Counted from the first letter of the stretch, positions 43,536 through 52,612 are shown. The stretch is 64,000 nt of DNA from Bacillus sonorensis NBRC 101234 = KCTC 13918 (GCF_001592005.1 NZ_BCVZ01000004.1:1-64000), one strand, 5' to 3'. Notes: generated from the sequence alone by a model not told the origin. Numbers and translations are program-made.

Positions 43536-44234
43536 ATGAAAAAGAAGATCAGCACACTTATCAGCGCGATGATATTGATGATCCTTTGTTTTTCTCCGCA
43601 AGCTTCGGCTGCATACAACGACCTGCACAAAGGTTATGCAACCTATACAGGATCAGGCTATTCAGGAGGGGCTTTGCTTCTTGACCCGATTCCTTCCGAT
43701 ATGGAGATCACGGCATTAAACCCGACAGACCTTAATTACCGCGGAGTAAAAGCCGCTCTGGCCGGCGCCTATCTTGAAGTAGAAGGACCGAAAGGAAAAA
43801 CGACCGTCTATGTTACCGACCTGTATCCTGAAGGCGCACCAGGAGCCCTCGACCTTTCGCCTAATGCCTTCCGCAAAATCGGCGATATGAAAGACGGAAA
43901 AATCAACATTAAATGGCGGGTCGTCAAAGCGCCGATCAAAGGCAATTTCACATACCGGATTAAAGAAGGCAGCAGCCGTTGGTGGGCGGCGATCCAAGTC
44001 AGAAACCACAAATATCCGGTCATGAAAATGGAATACTACAAAGGCGGCAAATGGATCAACATGGAGAAAACGGACTACAACCATTTCGTCAGCACCGATT
44101 TGGGGACAGGCTCTCTAAAGGTCAGAATCACCGACATCCGCGGGAAAGTTGTGAAAGACACGATACCGAAGCTTCCTGAAAATGGGACATCGCAGGCATA
44201 CATGGTGTCCGGTAAAGTACAGTTTCCTGACTAA
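43536..44234 (+). CDS. yoaJ: Bacterial expansin YoaJ (EXLX1 type)
   Basis: A secreted 232-residue protein. The signal peptide ends at ASA-A near residue 25. The first domain is a double-psi beta-barrel (GYATYTGSGYSGGALLL, TVYVTDLYPEGAPGALDLSPNAF) with the conserved Asp of VTDLYPE. The second is an Ig-like CBM63 domain with the flat aromatic surface SSRWWAAIQVRNHKYPV. Expansins loosen cellulose without hydrolysis and help root colonisation. I use ATG 43536, since ATG 43530 abuts the AAGGAGG site. Confidence 0.92.
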   Translation: MKKKISTLISAMILMILCFSPQASAAYNDLHKGYATYTGSGYSGGALLLDPIPSDMEITALNPTDLNYRGVKAALAGAYLEVEGPKGKTTVYVTDLYPEGAPGALDLSPNAFRKIGDMKDGKINIKWRVVKAPIKGNFTYRIKEGSSRWWAAIQVRNHKYPVMKMEYYKGGKWINMEKTDYNHFVSTDLGTGSLKVRITDIRGKVVKDTIPKLPENGTSQAYMVSGKVQFPD

Positions 44235-44250
44235 GTAAAGCAGACAATAC

Positions 44251-44300
44251 GAAACGGCGGTCAAAGGAGGACAACCTCCGGCTTTGGACCGCCGTTTCTT
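44251..44300. terminator. Long hairpin terminator after yoaJ
   Basis: GAAACGGCGGTCAAAG and CTTTGGACCGCCGTTTC arms (one bulge), with inner GGAGG/CCTCC pairing, between convergent genes. Confidence 0.8.
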
Positions 44301-44332
44301 ATTCATCATTTAGAAAAATGCTTCATTTTTGA

Positions 44333-44638
44333 TCAGTAGCCGGGTGCTGCTCCTCCGTATGGAGCTCCGCCAGGAAAACCTTTGTAAGGCGCCGCTCCGA
44401 ACGAGGCGGGTCCGTAAAGTCCGGGTGCTCCTCCGTAATATGGCGCTCCGCCATAGCCCGCATAAGGCTGCGGGTATGCGTACGGCCTCGGGTAGTTAAA
44501 AAGCGCGCTTCCAAGAAATCCGCCCAATAGGCCGCCAACCAAGGGCGCTCCAAAACCCCAGAAAAACGGGGATCTTGCCGGATAACCGGCTGGATTGGAT
44601 CTCATGTATCCATAAAACATATGAGGGTTCATCGGCAT
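44333..44638 (-). CDS. Gly/Pro/Tyr/Ala-rich small protein, possibly spore coat
   Basis: A 101-residue product starting MPMNPHMFYGYM. A hydrophobic Gly-rich core (GFGAPLVGGLLGGFLGSALF) is followed by repeats of Tyr-Gly-Gly-Ala-Pro type (YGGAPYYGGAPGLYGP). An AAAGGAGG site precedes the ATG. Low-complexity Gly/Tyr proteins of this kind occur in spore coats and crusts, and the nearby gerT and yodI genes fit such a role. No family assignment is possible by eye. Confidence 0.6.
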   Translation of the reverse strand: MPMNPHMFYGYMRSNPAGYPARSPFFWGFGAPLVGGLLGGFLGSALFNYPRPYAYPQPYAGYGGAPYYGGAPGLYGPASFGAAPYKGFPGGAPYGGAAPGY

Positions 44639-44704
44639 TTATCCTCCTTTATGTCTGCCTATAGTCAAGGTATTCATAAAGTCGGGAAACGCTTGGGCTC
44701 TGTG

Positions 44705-45454
44705 CTATTCTTCATACATCATTTTTTTGGTCATTCCGCCGTCAACCGTTATGTTCGTGCCGGTAACAAACCTGTTGTCCGGATCGGTTAAAAAAAAGCA
44801 TGCCTTGACAATATCAAGCGGACGTCCGACTCTGTTTGAAAAATGCTGCTCATGATCTTTTTTCCGCAAATCTTCATAATGTTCTGTTTCGATCCACCCC
44901 GGAGCAATGCTGTTGACCACGATCGAATCCTTGCTTAAGGAAGCGGCCAATGCATGGGTCAAAGCGATGATTCCCCCTTTGGACGCGGCATATGCTTCAC
45001 TGTTCGGTTCAGACATAAAGGCTCTTGTCGAAGCCATATTGACAATCGCGCCTCCATTTTCGTTTCCCCTCATCTTTTTGGCGGCCTCTCTTGAGCAGAG
45101 AAACACGCTTTTCAAATTGGTGTTCAAGACATCGTCCCATTCATCGGCTGTCAAATCATACGGTGATTTCCATGCTGATTTCCCCGCATTATTAATCAGG
45201 ACAGAAAGCGAACGGCCGTCCTTGACAGCCTCATCCATTAAACGCTTTACATCCTCTTCATCGGAAATATCCGCGTGTACAAACCGGACCTGCAAGCCTG
45301 ATGCGGACAGCTCCTTTTGCAATTGACCGCCTTGTTCATGTAAAATGTCGGCAAACAGCACGTCATAGCCTTTTTCCGCGTATGCTTTGACAAGTTCCTT
45401 TCCGATTCCCCCGGCGCCTCCGGTGATAACGGCGGCTTTTTTTTCGTTCATCAC
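44705..45454 (-). CDS. Short-chain dehydrogenase/reductase
   Basis: A 249-residue classical SDR. It shows the cofactor motif TGGAGGIG, NNAG near 90, the catalytic Ser in NMAST, YAASK for Tyr/Lys, and a PGWIETE segment. The ADI motif after beta-2 (LFADILHE) indicates NAD preference. It overlaps yodB by four bases, so it is probably read through from yodB and may act on quinone or aldehyde stress products; that link is inference from context. Confidence 0.87.
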   Translation of the reverse strand: MMNEKKAAVITGGAGGIGKELVKAYAEKGYDVLFADILHEQGGQLQKELSASGLQVRFVHADISDEEDVKRLMDEAVKDGRSLSVLINNAGKSAWKSPYDLTADEWDDVLNTNLKSVFLCSREAAKKMRGNENGGAIVNMASTRAFMSEPNSEAYAASKGGIIALTHALAASLSKDSIVVNSIAPGWIETEHYEDLRKKDHEQHFSNRVGRPLDIVKACFFLTDPDNRFVTGTNITVDGGMTKKMMYEE

Positions 45455-45777
45455 TGCCCGCCCCCTTCTGAATCACAATGATGCTCGGCCCATTTTTGTA
45501 TTTCCTGCAAAACAGGTTCCAGCGCCGTTCCTTTTTTCGTCAATTGATAAATGACTTTCACCGGCGTTTCAGGAAGAACCTGACGTTCGACGATTCCGCC
45601 GTGTTCCAATTCTTTTAAACGTTCAGCCAGCATTTTTTGGCTGATCATCGGTATCATCTCAGTTAAATCTTTAAACCGTTTTGGTCCATCCAATAACACA
45701 TGAATAATCAGTCCATTCCATCGTTTGCCGAGCAAAGAAAAGGCGGCCTCCATTTTAGGACACATTGTAAACCCCAA
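45451..45777 (-). CDS. yodB: Redox-sensing HxlR-type repressor YodB
   Basis: A 108-residue winged-helix repressor of the MarR/DUF24 (HxlR) group. Numbered from TTG 45777 (GGAGGGG site), the cysteines fall exactly at positions 6 (MGFTMCPK) and 101 (EHHCDSE), the two used by B. subtilis YodB to sense quinones and diamide by thiol chemistry. It represses azoR1, yodC and itself. Both targets are in this window. It is divergent from yodC with a symmetric operator between them. Confidence 0.92.
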   Translation of the reverse strand: MGFTMCPKMEAAFSLLGKRWNGLIIHVLLDGPKRFKDLTEMIPMISQKMLAERLKELEHGGIVERQVLPETPVKVIYQLTKKGTALEPVLQEIQKWAEHHCDSEGGGQ

Positions 45778-45842
45778 TTCTCTCACCCCTCCATATCCAG
45801 TTGACAAATATAAATTGAAACATTAGAATACTCATTAAAGTT

Positions 45843-45869
45843 ACAAAAAGTAAGTTTCTAACTTTTTGT
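45843..45869. promoter_or_regulatory. Candidate YodB operator in the yodB-yodC interval
   Basis: ACAAAAAGT (45843-45851) and ACTTTTTGT (45861-45869) are perfect inverted arms with a nine-base spacer, placed between the two divergent starts. Confidence 0.65.
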
Positions 45870-45911
45870 CTTATTCTATCATAACACGTTTAGCCCAAAG
45901 GAGGAAGTCAC

Positions 45912-46532
45912 ATGACTGCATCAGAAAACAGCATGATTAAGGTATTGACAGAACGCACTTCGATTAAAGAATATGACACAAACGCCGCTATTTCAAAAGA
46001 GGAACTGACAGAGCTGCTGCGCATTACGACAAAAGCTCCGTCCGCCTGGAACCTTCAGCATTGGCATTTTACCGTATTCCACAGCCAGGAATCAAAAGAC
46101 AGACTGCTGCCAATCGCCTACAATCAAAAACAAGTGTCACAAGCATCTGCGGTTGTCGCTGTTTTGGGAGATCTCAAGGCTAACTTGAACGGTGAAGCTG
46201 TCTACGGTCCTTTAACTGAAGCCGGATATATGACGGAAGACATTAAAAACACGCTGCTCTCCCAAATTAACGGGGCATATCAAAGCAGCGCATTTGCCAG
46301 AGACGCCGCTTTCACCAACGCGTCGCTCGCAGCTATGCAGCTGATGATCGCAGCGAAAGCAAAAGGCTATGATACATGTGCGATGGGAGGCTTTGACAAA
46401 GAAGCATTTGTTAAAGAATTCGCGATTGATGAGCGCTATGTACCGGTCATGCTGATTTCGATCGGAAAACCGGTTAAACCGGCTCATAAAAGCAGCCGCT
46501 TCGAAGTATCAGAAGTGTCAACATGGCTGTAA
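45912..46532 (+). CDS. yodC: Nitroreductase YodC
   Basis: A 206-residue FMN-dependent nitroreductase-family oxidoreductase. The flavin-binding N-terminal motif TERTSIKEYD, KAPSAWNLQHWHF and later AMGGFDKEAF are recognised. In B. subtilis YodC reduces quinones/nitro compounds and is induced through YodB. The AAAGGAGG site is strong. A hairpin terminator follows, shared with convergent mhqD. Confidence 0.9.
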   Translation: MTASENSMIKVLTERTSIKEYDTNAAISKEELTELLRITTKAPSAWNLQHWHFTVFHSQESKDRLLPIAYNQKQVSQASAVVAVLGDLKANLNGEAVYGPLTEAGYMTEDIKNTLLSQINGAYQSSAFARDAAFTNASLAAMQLMIAAKAKGYDTCAMGGFDKEAFVKEFAIDERYVPVMLISIGKPVKPAHKSSRFEVSEVSTWL

Positions 46533-46539
46533 AATGTTT

Positions 46540-46575
46540 AAAACCTTAGCCCTTTTAAGGCTAAGGTTTATTTTT
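46540..46575. terminator. Bidirectional terminator yodC / mhqD
   Basis: AAACCTTAGCC and GGCTAAGGTTT arms with a seven-base loop followed by TATTTTT. Confidence 0.8.
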
Positions 46576-47179
46576 ATGCTATTATATATGTTTCATACCA
46601 GCTTTTTGCCTGTTCCATTTCCCTGCGTGCAAGCTGATGGCCGCCGTCCTCCCAGTGAAGCAGCACATCAGCTCCGGCGCTTTTGAATAAGTCTTCAAGC
46701 TCATTTGTTTCTTCCGGCGGGCAAAGCGGATCCATCTTCCCGGCGCCGATGAAAACCGGTACCCCCGTCATATCGGGAAGCGCGGCGTTTCTGAACGGAA
46801 CCATCGGGTGATGCAAAATGGCTCCTTTCAGCACCTGTTTGTGGCGAAACAGCAAGCCTCCGGCGATATTTGCGCCATTTGAGTAACCGACGGCCACTAC
46901 CTGCCCCCTGTCAAACTCAAGCTCTTTTGCCGCTTGATCGAGAAAGGCTTTCAGCTCATCCGTTCTTTCAATCAAATCTTCCACATCAAAAACGCCTTCT
47001 CTTAATCGCTTAAAAAAGCGCGGCATGCCATTTTCCAACACATTTCCCCTGACGCCGAGCAAATTGGCGCGGGGATCAATCATGCGGCCGATTGGCAGAA
47101 GATCGTGTTCGTTTCCTCCTGTTCCGTGCAATAGCAGAAGGGTAGTATCTGATGTCCCTCTTTCAAAAATATGGTTCAC
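46574..47179 (-). CDS. mhqD: Carboxylesterase-like hydrolase MhqD (YodD)
   Basis: A 201-residue alpha/beta hydrolase of the phospholipase/carboxylesterase group. The oxyanion-hole LLLHGTGGNEHD, the nucleophile Ser100 in GYSNG, Asp in GKMDPLCP and His in GGHQLA form the triad. In B. subtilis it belongs to the MhqR regulon and answers methylhydroquinone and catechol stress. The start is GTG 47179 behind GGAGTG. It follows mhqE by 12 bases. Confidence 0.9.
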   Translation of the reverse strand: MNHIFERGTSDTTLLLLHGTGGNEHDLLPIGRMIDPRANLLGVRGNVLENGMPRFFKRLREGVFDVEDLIERTDELKAFLDQAAKELEFDRGQVVAVGYSNGANIAGGLLFRHKQVLKGAILHHPMVPFRNAALPDMTGVPVFIGAGKMDPLCPPEETNELEDLFKSAGADVLLHWEDGGHQLARREMEQAKSWYETYIIA

Positions 47180-47191
47180 ATGTAGTCACTC

Positions 47192-48106
47192 CTATTCCCA
47201 TTTTGGAAGAACGCCTTCGATTTGACGCCTGTGCTGTTCAAGCCAATCCGGAAGCTTCAATGCTGTTCCGAGAGCCGCGGGGTCTTCGTCGACAAGAAAG
47301 CCCGGTCCGTCCGTCGCCATTTCAAATAAGATCCCGCCTTTCTCCCTGAAGTAGATGGACGTAAAATATTGCCGGTCAAGAACCTCTGATGTAGAAAACC
47401 CGCTTGCGTTCAGCAGCCTTTTCCATTCTTGTTGATCTTTATGATTCGTTCTGAACGCAACATGGTGAATCGTTCCGTAACCGCCTGTCCCCCTCGTTTG
47501 TCCGTTGATTTTGACATCCAAGCGGTTTCCGATTGTTCCGCCCGATTCCAGCCGGACGCAATCCCCGTCTTCGCCCTTTTTCCGATAGCCGAATTGCTCC
47601 TCCAAAAAGCTGATCGTCGCCTCCGGACGGTGGCTGTTCAATGTAACGCCTTTCATGCCAATAATCGCATAATGCCGCGGGATACCTGCGGCTTCCCATG
47701 TGCTTTGTCCGCTTTCTCCGGCTTCTGTGATGGAAAGCTGAAGCTCTTCCGCATCTTGAAAAAGGAGCACTTTTTCTTGGAAGAGCTCGGTTTCGCGAAC
47801 AGCGATGCCAAGGCCTTCAAGCCGCCTTTTCCAGAAGGTAAGCGCGCCCTTCGGCACCGCCAAATCAATTCTTCCCGCCTGTCCGTTCCCGACCGTGCCC
47901 TTCATGCTGCCCTGGAATGGAAAGAACGTTAAAATGGTCCCGGGATCGCCGGTTTCATTTCCGAAATAAAAATGATAAGTGCCGGGATCATCAAAATTAA
48001 CCGTTTTTTTTACGAGGCGGAGCCCCAAAACTTCCGTGTAAAATGCCAAATTCACCTTAGGATTTTTCGCAAATGCCGTAACATGGTGAAGTCCTTCTGT
48101 TTTCAT
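47192..48106 (-). CDS. mhqE: Ring-cleaving dioxygenase MhqE (YodE)
   Basis: A 304-residue two-domain VOC-fold dioxygenase. Likely metal ligands are His in GLHHVTAF, His in IHHVAFRTN and Glu in LFEMATDGPGF. It belongs with the glyoxalase/bleomycin-resistance superfamily enzymes that open hydroquinone rings. In B. subtilis it is repressed by MhqR; a matching palindrome lies 16 bases upstream. It forms an operon with mhqD. No mhqR gene is in the window. Confidence 0.9.
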   Translation of the reverse strand: MKTEGLHHVTAFAKNPKVNLAFYTEVLGLRLVKKTVNFDDPGTYHFYFGNETGDPGTILTFFPFQGSMKGTVGNGQAGRIDLAVPKGALTFWKRRLEGLGIAVRETELFQEKVLLFQDAEELQLSITEAGESGQSTWEAAGIPRHYAIIGMKGVTLNSHRPEATISFLEEQFGYRKKGEDGDCVRLESGGTIGNRLDVKINGQTRGTGGYGTIHHVAFRTNHKDQQEWKRLLNASGFSTSEVLDRQYFTSIYFREKGGILFEMATDGPGFLVDEDPAALGTALKLPDWLEQHRRQIEGVLPKWE

Positions 48107-48121
48107 GATGATTCTCCTTTT

Positions 48122-48139
48122 TATCTCGAATTCAAGATA
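48122..48139. promoter_or_regulatory. MhqR-type operator upstream of mhqE
   Basis: TATCTCGAATTCAAGATA is a palindrome with one mismatch and agrees with the MhqR box consensus I recall (tATCTcgaAtTCgAGATa). Confidence 0.8.
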
Positions 48140-48290
48140 TTCATTATTGTAATGTTATTTTTTCTTTTTCGCAAGGCGGAAGTATTGTTTTAATAATTTA
48201 AAAAATCACTTTTTTCTAATAATTATCTTGTGATTAAATCTGACAACTGCTATGATAATGAACATTAAAATCGTTCAAGGAGGAAACAAG

Positions 48291-48494
48291 GTGAATAAAC
48301 GGTTTTTTATTTTCATTCTATTTATCACCCCTTTTATCGGACAGCTTGTCTTGCTGCCGTATGTTAACCGGATCGAGCCGATCTTGATCGGGCTTCCATT
48401 CTTCCATTTTTGGCTGGTGCTGTGGATCGTGCTGACACCGCTGATCACATTTTTGATTTACAAGATCGAGAAGAAAAACGGAGGTTATGAATGA
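48291..48494 (+). CDS. DUF3311 small membrane protein, partner of YodF
   Basis: A 67-residue protein with two transmembrane helices (about 4-24 and 36-58) ending in a charged tail YKIEKKNGGYE. Such DUF3311 proteins are encoded directly before sodium:solute symporters and are thought to be accessory subunits. GTG 48291 has an AAGGAGG site; the stop overlaps the yodF start by four bases, indicating translational coupling. Confidence 0.8.
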   Translation: MNKRFFIFILFITPFIGQLVLLPYVNRIEPILIGLPFFHFWLVLWIVLTPLITFLIYKIEKKNGGYE

Positions 48495-49975
48495 TGCAGG
48501 GTAATTTAACAGCGCTATTGATAACGGCGGGCATTATTCTGGCCGTTGTCTGCATTGGATTTCTTGCCGGCAGCAACAAGCAGTCGCGCACATCGGTTGA
48601 AGAATGGTCTGTCGGAGGCAGGCGGTTTGGCGGGCTGCTCGTCTGGTTTCTCGTCGGCGCCGATTTATACACGGCCTACACGTTTTTAGGATTGACAAGC
48701 ACGGCTTTTACGAGCGGAAGCGTGGCTTTTTTTGCGATTCCTTATTCGGTTTTGGCCTATTTCATCGCCTACTTCTTTCTGCCGAAAATCTGGCATGTCG
48801 CGAAGGTTCATCAATTGACGACGCTTGCCGATTACGCGAGGGAACGCTTCAACAGCAAACTGCTGTCCTCGCTTGTCGCCATCGTCGGGGTTCTCATGCT
48901 CATTCCGTACATCTGCCTTCAGCTCAGCGGCATTCAGGATACGCTACAGGTGGCGGGAACAGGCTACATTAACGTCAAAGCGGTCGTCATCATCTCTTTC
49001 ATTCTTGTTGCGCTTTATACGTTTTTCAGCGGCATCAAAGGCCCTACATATACAGCCATTATTAAAGACATTTTAGTTTGGGTGATGATGCTGTTTATGG
49101 TCGTCTCATTGCCGCTCATCCATTTTAACGGCTGGACGCCGATGGTCGAAAAATTGGCAAGTGAAGCGCCGCACATGCTGACGATCCCTGCGGACGGGCC
49201 GAAAGGAATCGCCTGGTTTATTACGGCTTCCATTGTATCCGCCCTCGCTTTATTTATGTGGGCGCATGCGGCAACAGGCGTTTTCACGGCGAACAGCGCC
49301 GATGCACTCAGGAAAAACAGCATGTTTCTGCCGCTTTACAATATTGTGCTGATTTTGGTGATTTTTCTCGGGTTTATCGCATTCCTCGTTCTTCCGGACA
49401 ATATCAATCCAAGGCTCGCCTTGCTTTATTTGATTCAAAGCTCTTACGGAGGCGTTACACAAGGGCTTGCCTATTCGACCATCGCCCTGGCGAGTCTCAT
49501 CCCGTGTTCGATTATGGCGATTGGCGCTTCCAACCTGTTTGCCAATAATTTGTACCGCGATTTAATCAATCCTAGTGTGGCGGGAAGCAAATTGACGCTG
49601 ATCACCCGTTCAATGGTGTTTGTCGTCATCGGGCTTGCGCTTTTGTTCGGCATGCTTTTCCCAACGGCACTCGTCACACTGCAGCTGCTCGGAGTGTCCG
49701 GCATGGTGCAGATTTTTCCGGCGATCGTCATCAGTTTATTCTGGAGGAATCAGACAAAAGAAGCGACCATCATTGGGCTTTTGGTTGGCCTTGCCGTAAC
49801 ATTTACGGTCTATCTGACAAAGACGTCTTTCGGGATTTACGAGGGCTTCTGGGGGCTGGCGGCCAATCTGCTGTCTGTCGTCATCCTTAATCCGCTGTTC
49901 GTGAAACATGTAAAATCGAATTCCGTTATCAGCTATCTGTTTGAACAAAAGAAAAACGTCCAAAAAAGCGCCTGA
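48491..49975 (+). CDS. yodF: Sodium:solute symporter YodF
   Basis: A 494-residue SSS-family transporter, 13 helices, of the PanF/PutP type. Features include the early VEEWSVGGRRFGGLLVWFLVGADLYTAYTF segment and the sodium-site region SLIPCSIMAIGASNLFANNLYRD. The solute is not known; relatives carry proline, pantothenate or monocarboxylates. It forms a unit with the DUF3311 gene and ends at a strong terminator. Confidence 0.9.
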   Translation: MMQGNLTALLITAGIILAVVCIGFLAGSNKQSRTSVEEWSVGGRRFGGLLVWFLVGADLYTAYTFLGLTSTAFTSGSVAFFAIPYSVLAYFIAYFFLPKIWHVAKVHQLTTLADYARERFNSKLLSSLVAIVGVLMLIPYICLQLSGIQDTLQVAGTGYINVKAVVIISFILVALYTFFSGIKGPTYTAIIKDILVWVMMLFMVVSLPLIHFNGWTPMVEKLASEAPHMLTIPADGPKGIAWFITASIVSALALFMWAHAATGVFTANSADALRKNSMFLPLYNIVLILVIFLGFIAFLVLPDNINPRLALLYLIQSSYGGVTQGLAYSTIALASLIPCSIMAIGASNLFANNLYRDLINPSVAGSKLTLITRSMVFVVIGLALLFGMLFPTALVTLQLLGVSGMVQIFPAIVISLFWRNQTKEATIIGLLVGLAVTFTVYLTKTSFGIYEGFWGLAANLLSVVILNPLFVKHVKSNSVISYLFEQKKNVQKSA

Positions 49976-49980
49976 TCAAA

Positions 49981-50014
49981 AAACCCTTACGCCTCTTCCG
50001 GGCGTAAGGGTTTT
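49981..50014. terminator. Bidirectional terminator yodF / ctpA
   Basis: CCCTTACGCC and GGCGTAAGGG arms, with A-run before and T-run after, between convergent genes. Confidence 0.85.
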
Positions 50015-50016
50015 GA

Positions 50017-51414
50017 TTATTGTTCCTTTTTGAGAATCTCAATTGCTTTATTTAATTGCGTATCATTTTTCGAAAGCTTATCCTGAAGCTTGACTGTCAT
50101 CCCGGTCGTTGTTTCTCCGGTGATGACGCCGGTCGTTTTCAGCTTTTGATCGCGTTGGAAAGCTTTCACGGCTATTGCTGTCTGATCGTCGAACGAGCCT
50201 GTCGGTTTTACATTGTATCCGAGCGCCTCCAGCATTTGCTGCGCAACTTTCACTTCGTCTCCCGTGCTGCCTGACTGATACTTTTTCTTTGGATCGAGAT
50301 ACGGCAGTTTGGCATAGCCGGGGAGCTCAGCTTTGTATTGAGGCTTGATGCCTTTTTCGTGAATCCAGTCTCCGTTCGGCGTCAGCCATTTGGCAATCGT
50401 CAGCTTGACAGTAGATCCGTCTGAGAAGTTTTCCGCATTTTGCACGGTTCCTTTGCCGAATGTTTTTTCTCCGACAATCGGGATGCCTGAAGACTGATGA
50501 AGTGCAGCGGCCATGATTTCCGCGGCGCTCGCCGTTCCTCCGTTTACGAGTACAACGGTCGGCTTGTTCACTTTGCGGTCATTCTCGGCTTTGTACACTT
50601 CTTTTTTGCCGTTTTTCGTTTCAACCTGCATGATCGTTTTGCCTTTGTCGACAAACAGGTTGCTCATGGCAATCGCCTGGTCCATTAAGCCTCCGGGATT
50701 TCCTCTGAGGTCTAATACGAAACTTTCCGCTCCTTTTTTTGTCAAATCGTCAATGGCTTTGGTCAATTCTTTTGCCGTATTTTCGGAGAATGACGTGATT
50801 TGGATTTCGCCGATATTGCCGTCGATCATTTTCGAGTAAACCGTTTCAATCGGAATTGTATCCCGCTTAATGGTGACATTGATTTGACCGACGCCTTCCC
50901 TGTTCAACACCAGCTTGACGCTTGTGCCTTTTTCGCCGCGGATCATAGCTGTCGCTTCATTGACCGTCTTTCCTTTGACGCTTTTTCCGTCTACTTTCTG
51001 AATTTCGTCATGCGGCTTTAAGCCCGCTTTTTCTGCGGGAGAGCCTTTTATTGGCGCGACAATTAAGATTTGTCCATTTTTTTCTTCGACTTGGGCGCCG
51101 ATCCCTTCAAATGAAGAGGTAATGCTTTCTTCAAAGGATGCTGCTTCTTTTTTATCCATGTATGTAGAATACGGATCCCCCAAAGCCTCAAGCATTCCTT
51201 TAATCGCCCCGTCTGTCAGTTTTTCATCATCTGCTTGTTTGTAATAGTCACTCTTGATTTTGTCATAGGCCGCCATCAGCTTTTCAAATTTTCCGCTGTC
51301 TGCCGTGGAATATGCTGACCCGCCGTTTCCTTTGCCCACGATAAAAAGCGTAAGCGCCGAGGCTGCGACGGCGGTAACCAGTACAATCAAAAAGAGCTTA
51401 ACCTGCTGTTTCAA
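50017..51414 (-). CDS. ctpA: Carboxy-terminal processing protease CtpA
   Basis: A 465-residue membrane-anchored serine protease. The N-terminal helix (about 6-24) anchors it outside the cell. A PDZ domain (about 90-175) precedes the S41 catalytic domain with Ser in GGTASAAEIMAAAL and Lys in EKTFGKGTVQ. A C-terminal peptidoglycan-binding domain follows (VKVAQQMLEALGY). The start is TTG 51414 behind AAGGTGG, matching the usual MK(Q)xKLF start. Related to CtpB, which acts in sporulation signalling. Confidence 0.92.
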   Translation of the reverse strand: MKQQVKLFLIVLVTAVAASALTLFIVGKGNGGSAYSTADSGKFEKLMAAYDKIKSDYYKQADDEKLTDGAIKGMLEALGDPYSTYMDKKEAASFEESITSSFEGIGAQVEEKNGQILIVAPIKGSPAEKAGLKPHDEIQKVDGKSVKGKTVNEATAMIRGEKGTSVKLVLNREGVGQINVTIKRDTIPIETVYSKMIDGNIGEIQITSFSENTAKELTKAIDDLTKKGAESFVLDLRGNPGGLMDQAIAMSNLFVDKGKTIMQVETKNGKKEVYKAENDRKVNKPTVVLVNGGTASAAEIMAAALHQSSGIPIVGEKTFGKGTVQNAENFSDGSTVKLTIAKWLTPNGDWIHEKGIKPQYKAELPGYAKLPYLDPKKKYQSGSTGDEVKVAQQMLEALGYNVKPTGSFDDQTAIAVKAFQRDQKLKTTGVITGETTTGMTVKLQDKLSKNDTQLNKAIEILKKEQ

Positions 51415-51549
51415 ACGAACACCACCTTTTCTTCTTACCATATTATCACGGACGATTCTTTATTCGTCAACTCGGATCACTTGAAAAGCGGCTTTCGATA
51501 AACGGTTTCATTTTTTTCGCATATGCATACAAAAAGGAGGGATTTTATT

Positions 51550-52257
51550 TTGAGCGATTATTTAGACATGCTGGCTTATTTCGGAGTTTCCGGCGCACAT
51601 CCGGGCGGGATGGCGCTGACAAAAGCTGTTCTCGCAAAAGCCGATATCGACCCGGAACGTCCGATTCTTGATGCCGGCTGCGGCACAGGCCAAACCGCCG
51701 CTTATTTAGGCCAGCTTCTGTTTTCGGTGACAGCTCTTGATTCAGATGCGGTCATGCTTGATAAGGCGAAAAAAAGATTTGCAGATGAAGGATTATCCAT
51801 CCCTGTTGTTCACACTCAAATCGAAGAGACCCCTTTTCAGCCTGACAGCTTTGGATATGTATTGTCAGAATCGGTATTAAGCTTCACACACCTTGACTTA
51901 TCATTGGCAGAAATCCGCCGGATACTTGAGCCCGACGGCAAGCTGATCTGTATTGAAGTAACTCTTGCAGACGACAGCCTTTCAAAAGAAGAAAAACAAG
52001 AAATCTGTGATTTTTACGGATTCACCGCTTTGTACACAAAAGACGAATGGATGGGCGTACTCCGCGAAGGCGGCTTTTCACAGATTGAGATAATCAGCTC
52101 CTCCTTGGAAGAAACCGATATTGATGAAGCCGTCACAGAGATGGATCTGTCGGAGGTCATTCCAGAAAAATCCTATCAAACAATGGAAAAACATCAGCGG
52201 CTGCTGGCAAAATATCAGGATTCTCTTCATCCTATTATTTTTGTGTGCGGCCAATAA
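51550..52257 (+). CDS. yodH: SAM-dependent methyltransferase YodH
   Basis: A 235-residue class I methyltransferase with LDAGCGTGQTAAYLG as motif I, ALDSDAVML as the acidic loop and LEPDGKLICIEV as the post-II region. TTG 51550 with a GGAGG site gives the same length as B. subtilis YodH. The substrate is unknown; the domain resembles quinone/small-molecule methyltransferases. It is divergent from ctpA. Confidence 0.85.
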   Translation: MSDYLDMLAYFGVSGAHPGGMALTKAVLAKADIDPERPILDAGCGTGQTAAYLGQLLFSVTALDSDAVMLDKAKKRFADEGLSIPVVHTQIEETPFQPDSFGYVLSESVLSFTHLDLSLAEIRRILEPDGKLICIEVTLADDSLSKEEKQEICDFYGFTALYTKDEWMGVLREGGFSQIEIISSSLEETDIDEAVTEMDLSEVIPEKSYQTMEKHQRLLAKYQDSLHPIIFVCGQ

Positions 52258-52352
52258 ACCATCATTTGTCCTCCTTCTTTCGTCCACCCTTTTCTAGCAA
52301 TCCTGTCATATGCTGAATAGAGAATATACTAGATGATGGAAGGAGCATGTAA

Positions 52353-52607
52353 ATGGAACGCTACTATAGATTTTGTCATCAGAACATCGGCAAAGTGGCC
52401 AGAATCACGGACAAAACAGGCCGCGTCCATGTCGGCAGAATTGTCCGTGTGTCGCCAAATAGAGTATTTATCGCCCCGATGATCAGAAGAGGCGCTACGG
52501 GCTACGGCTATGGATATTACGGCGGCTGGTGGGGCTGGGGCCCTGTTTACGGACTCGGACTCGGTTTAATCGCCGGTGTCGCACTTGCGGGCTTATTTTT
52601 CTGGTAG
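52353..52607 (+). CDS. yodI: YodI, small Gly/Tyr-rich membrane protein
   Basis: The 84-residue protein has a basic N-terminal half with a small beta-domain (VARITDKTGRVHVGRIVRVSPNRVFIAP), a Gly/Tyr/Trp-rich stretch (YGYGYYGGWWGWGP) and a C-terminal membrane helix (LGLGLIAGVALAGLFF). It matches B. subtilis YodI, a mother-cell expressed, spore-associated protein of unknown role. The ribosome site is GGAAGGAG. Confidence 0.85.
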   Translation: MERYYRFCHQNIGKVARITDKTGRVHVGRIVRVSPNRVFIAPMIRRGATGYGYGYYGGWWGWGPVYGLGLGLIAGVALAGLFFW

Positions 52608-52612
52608 AATGA

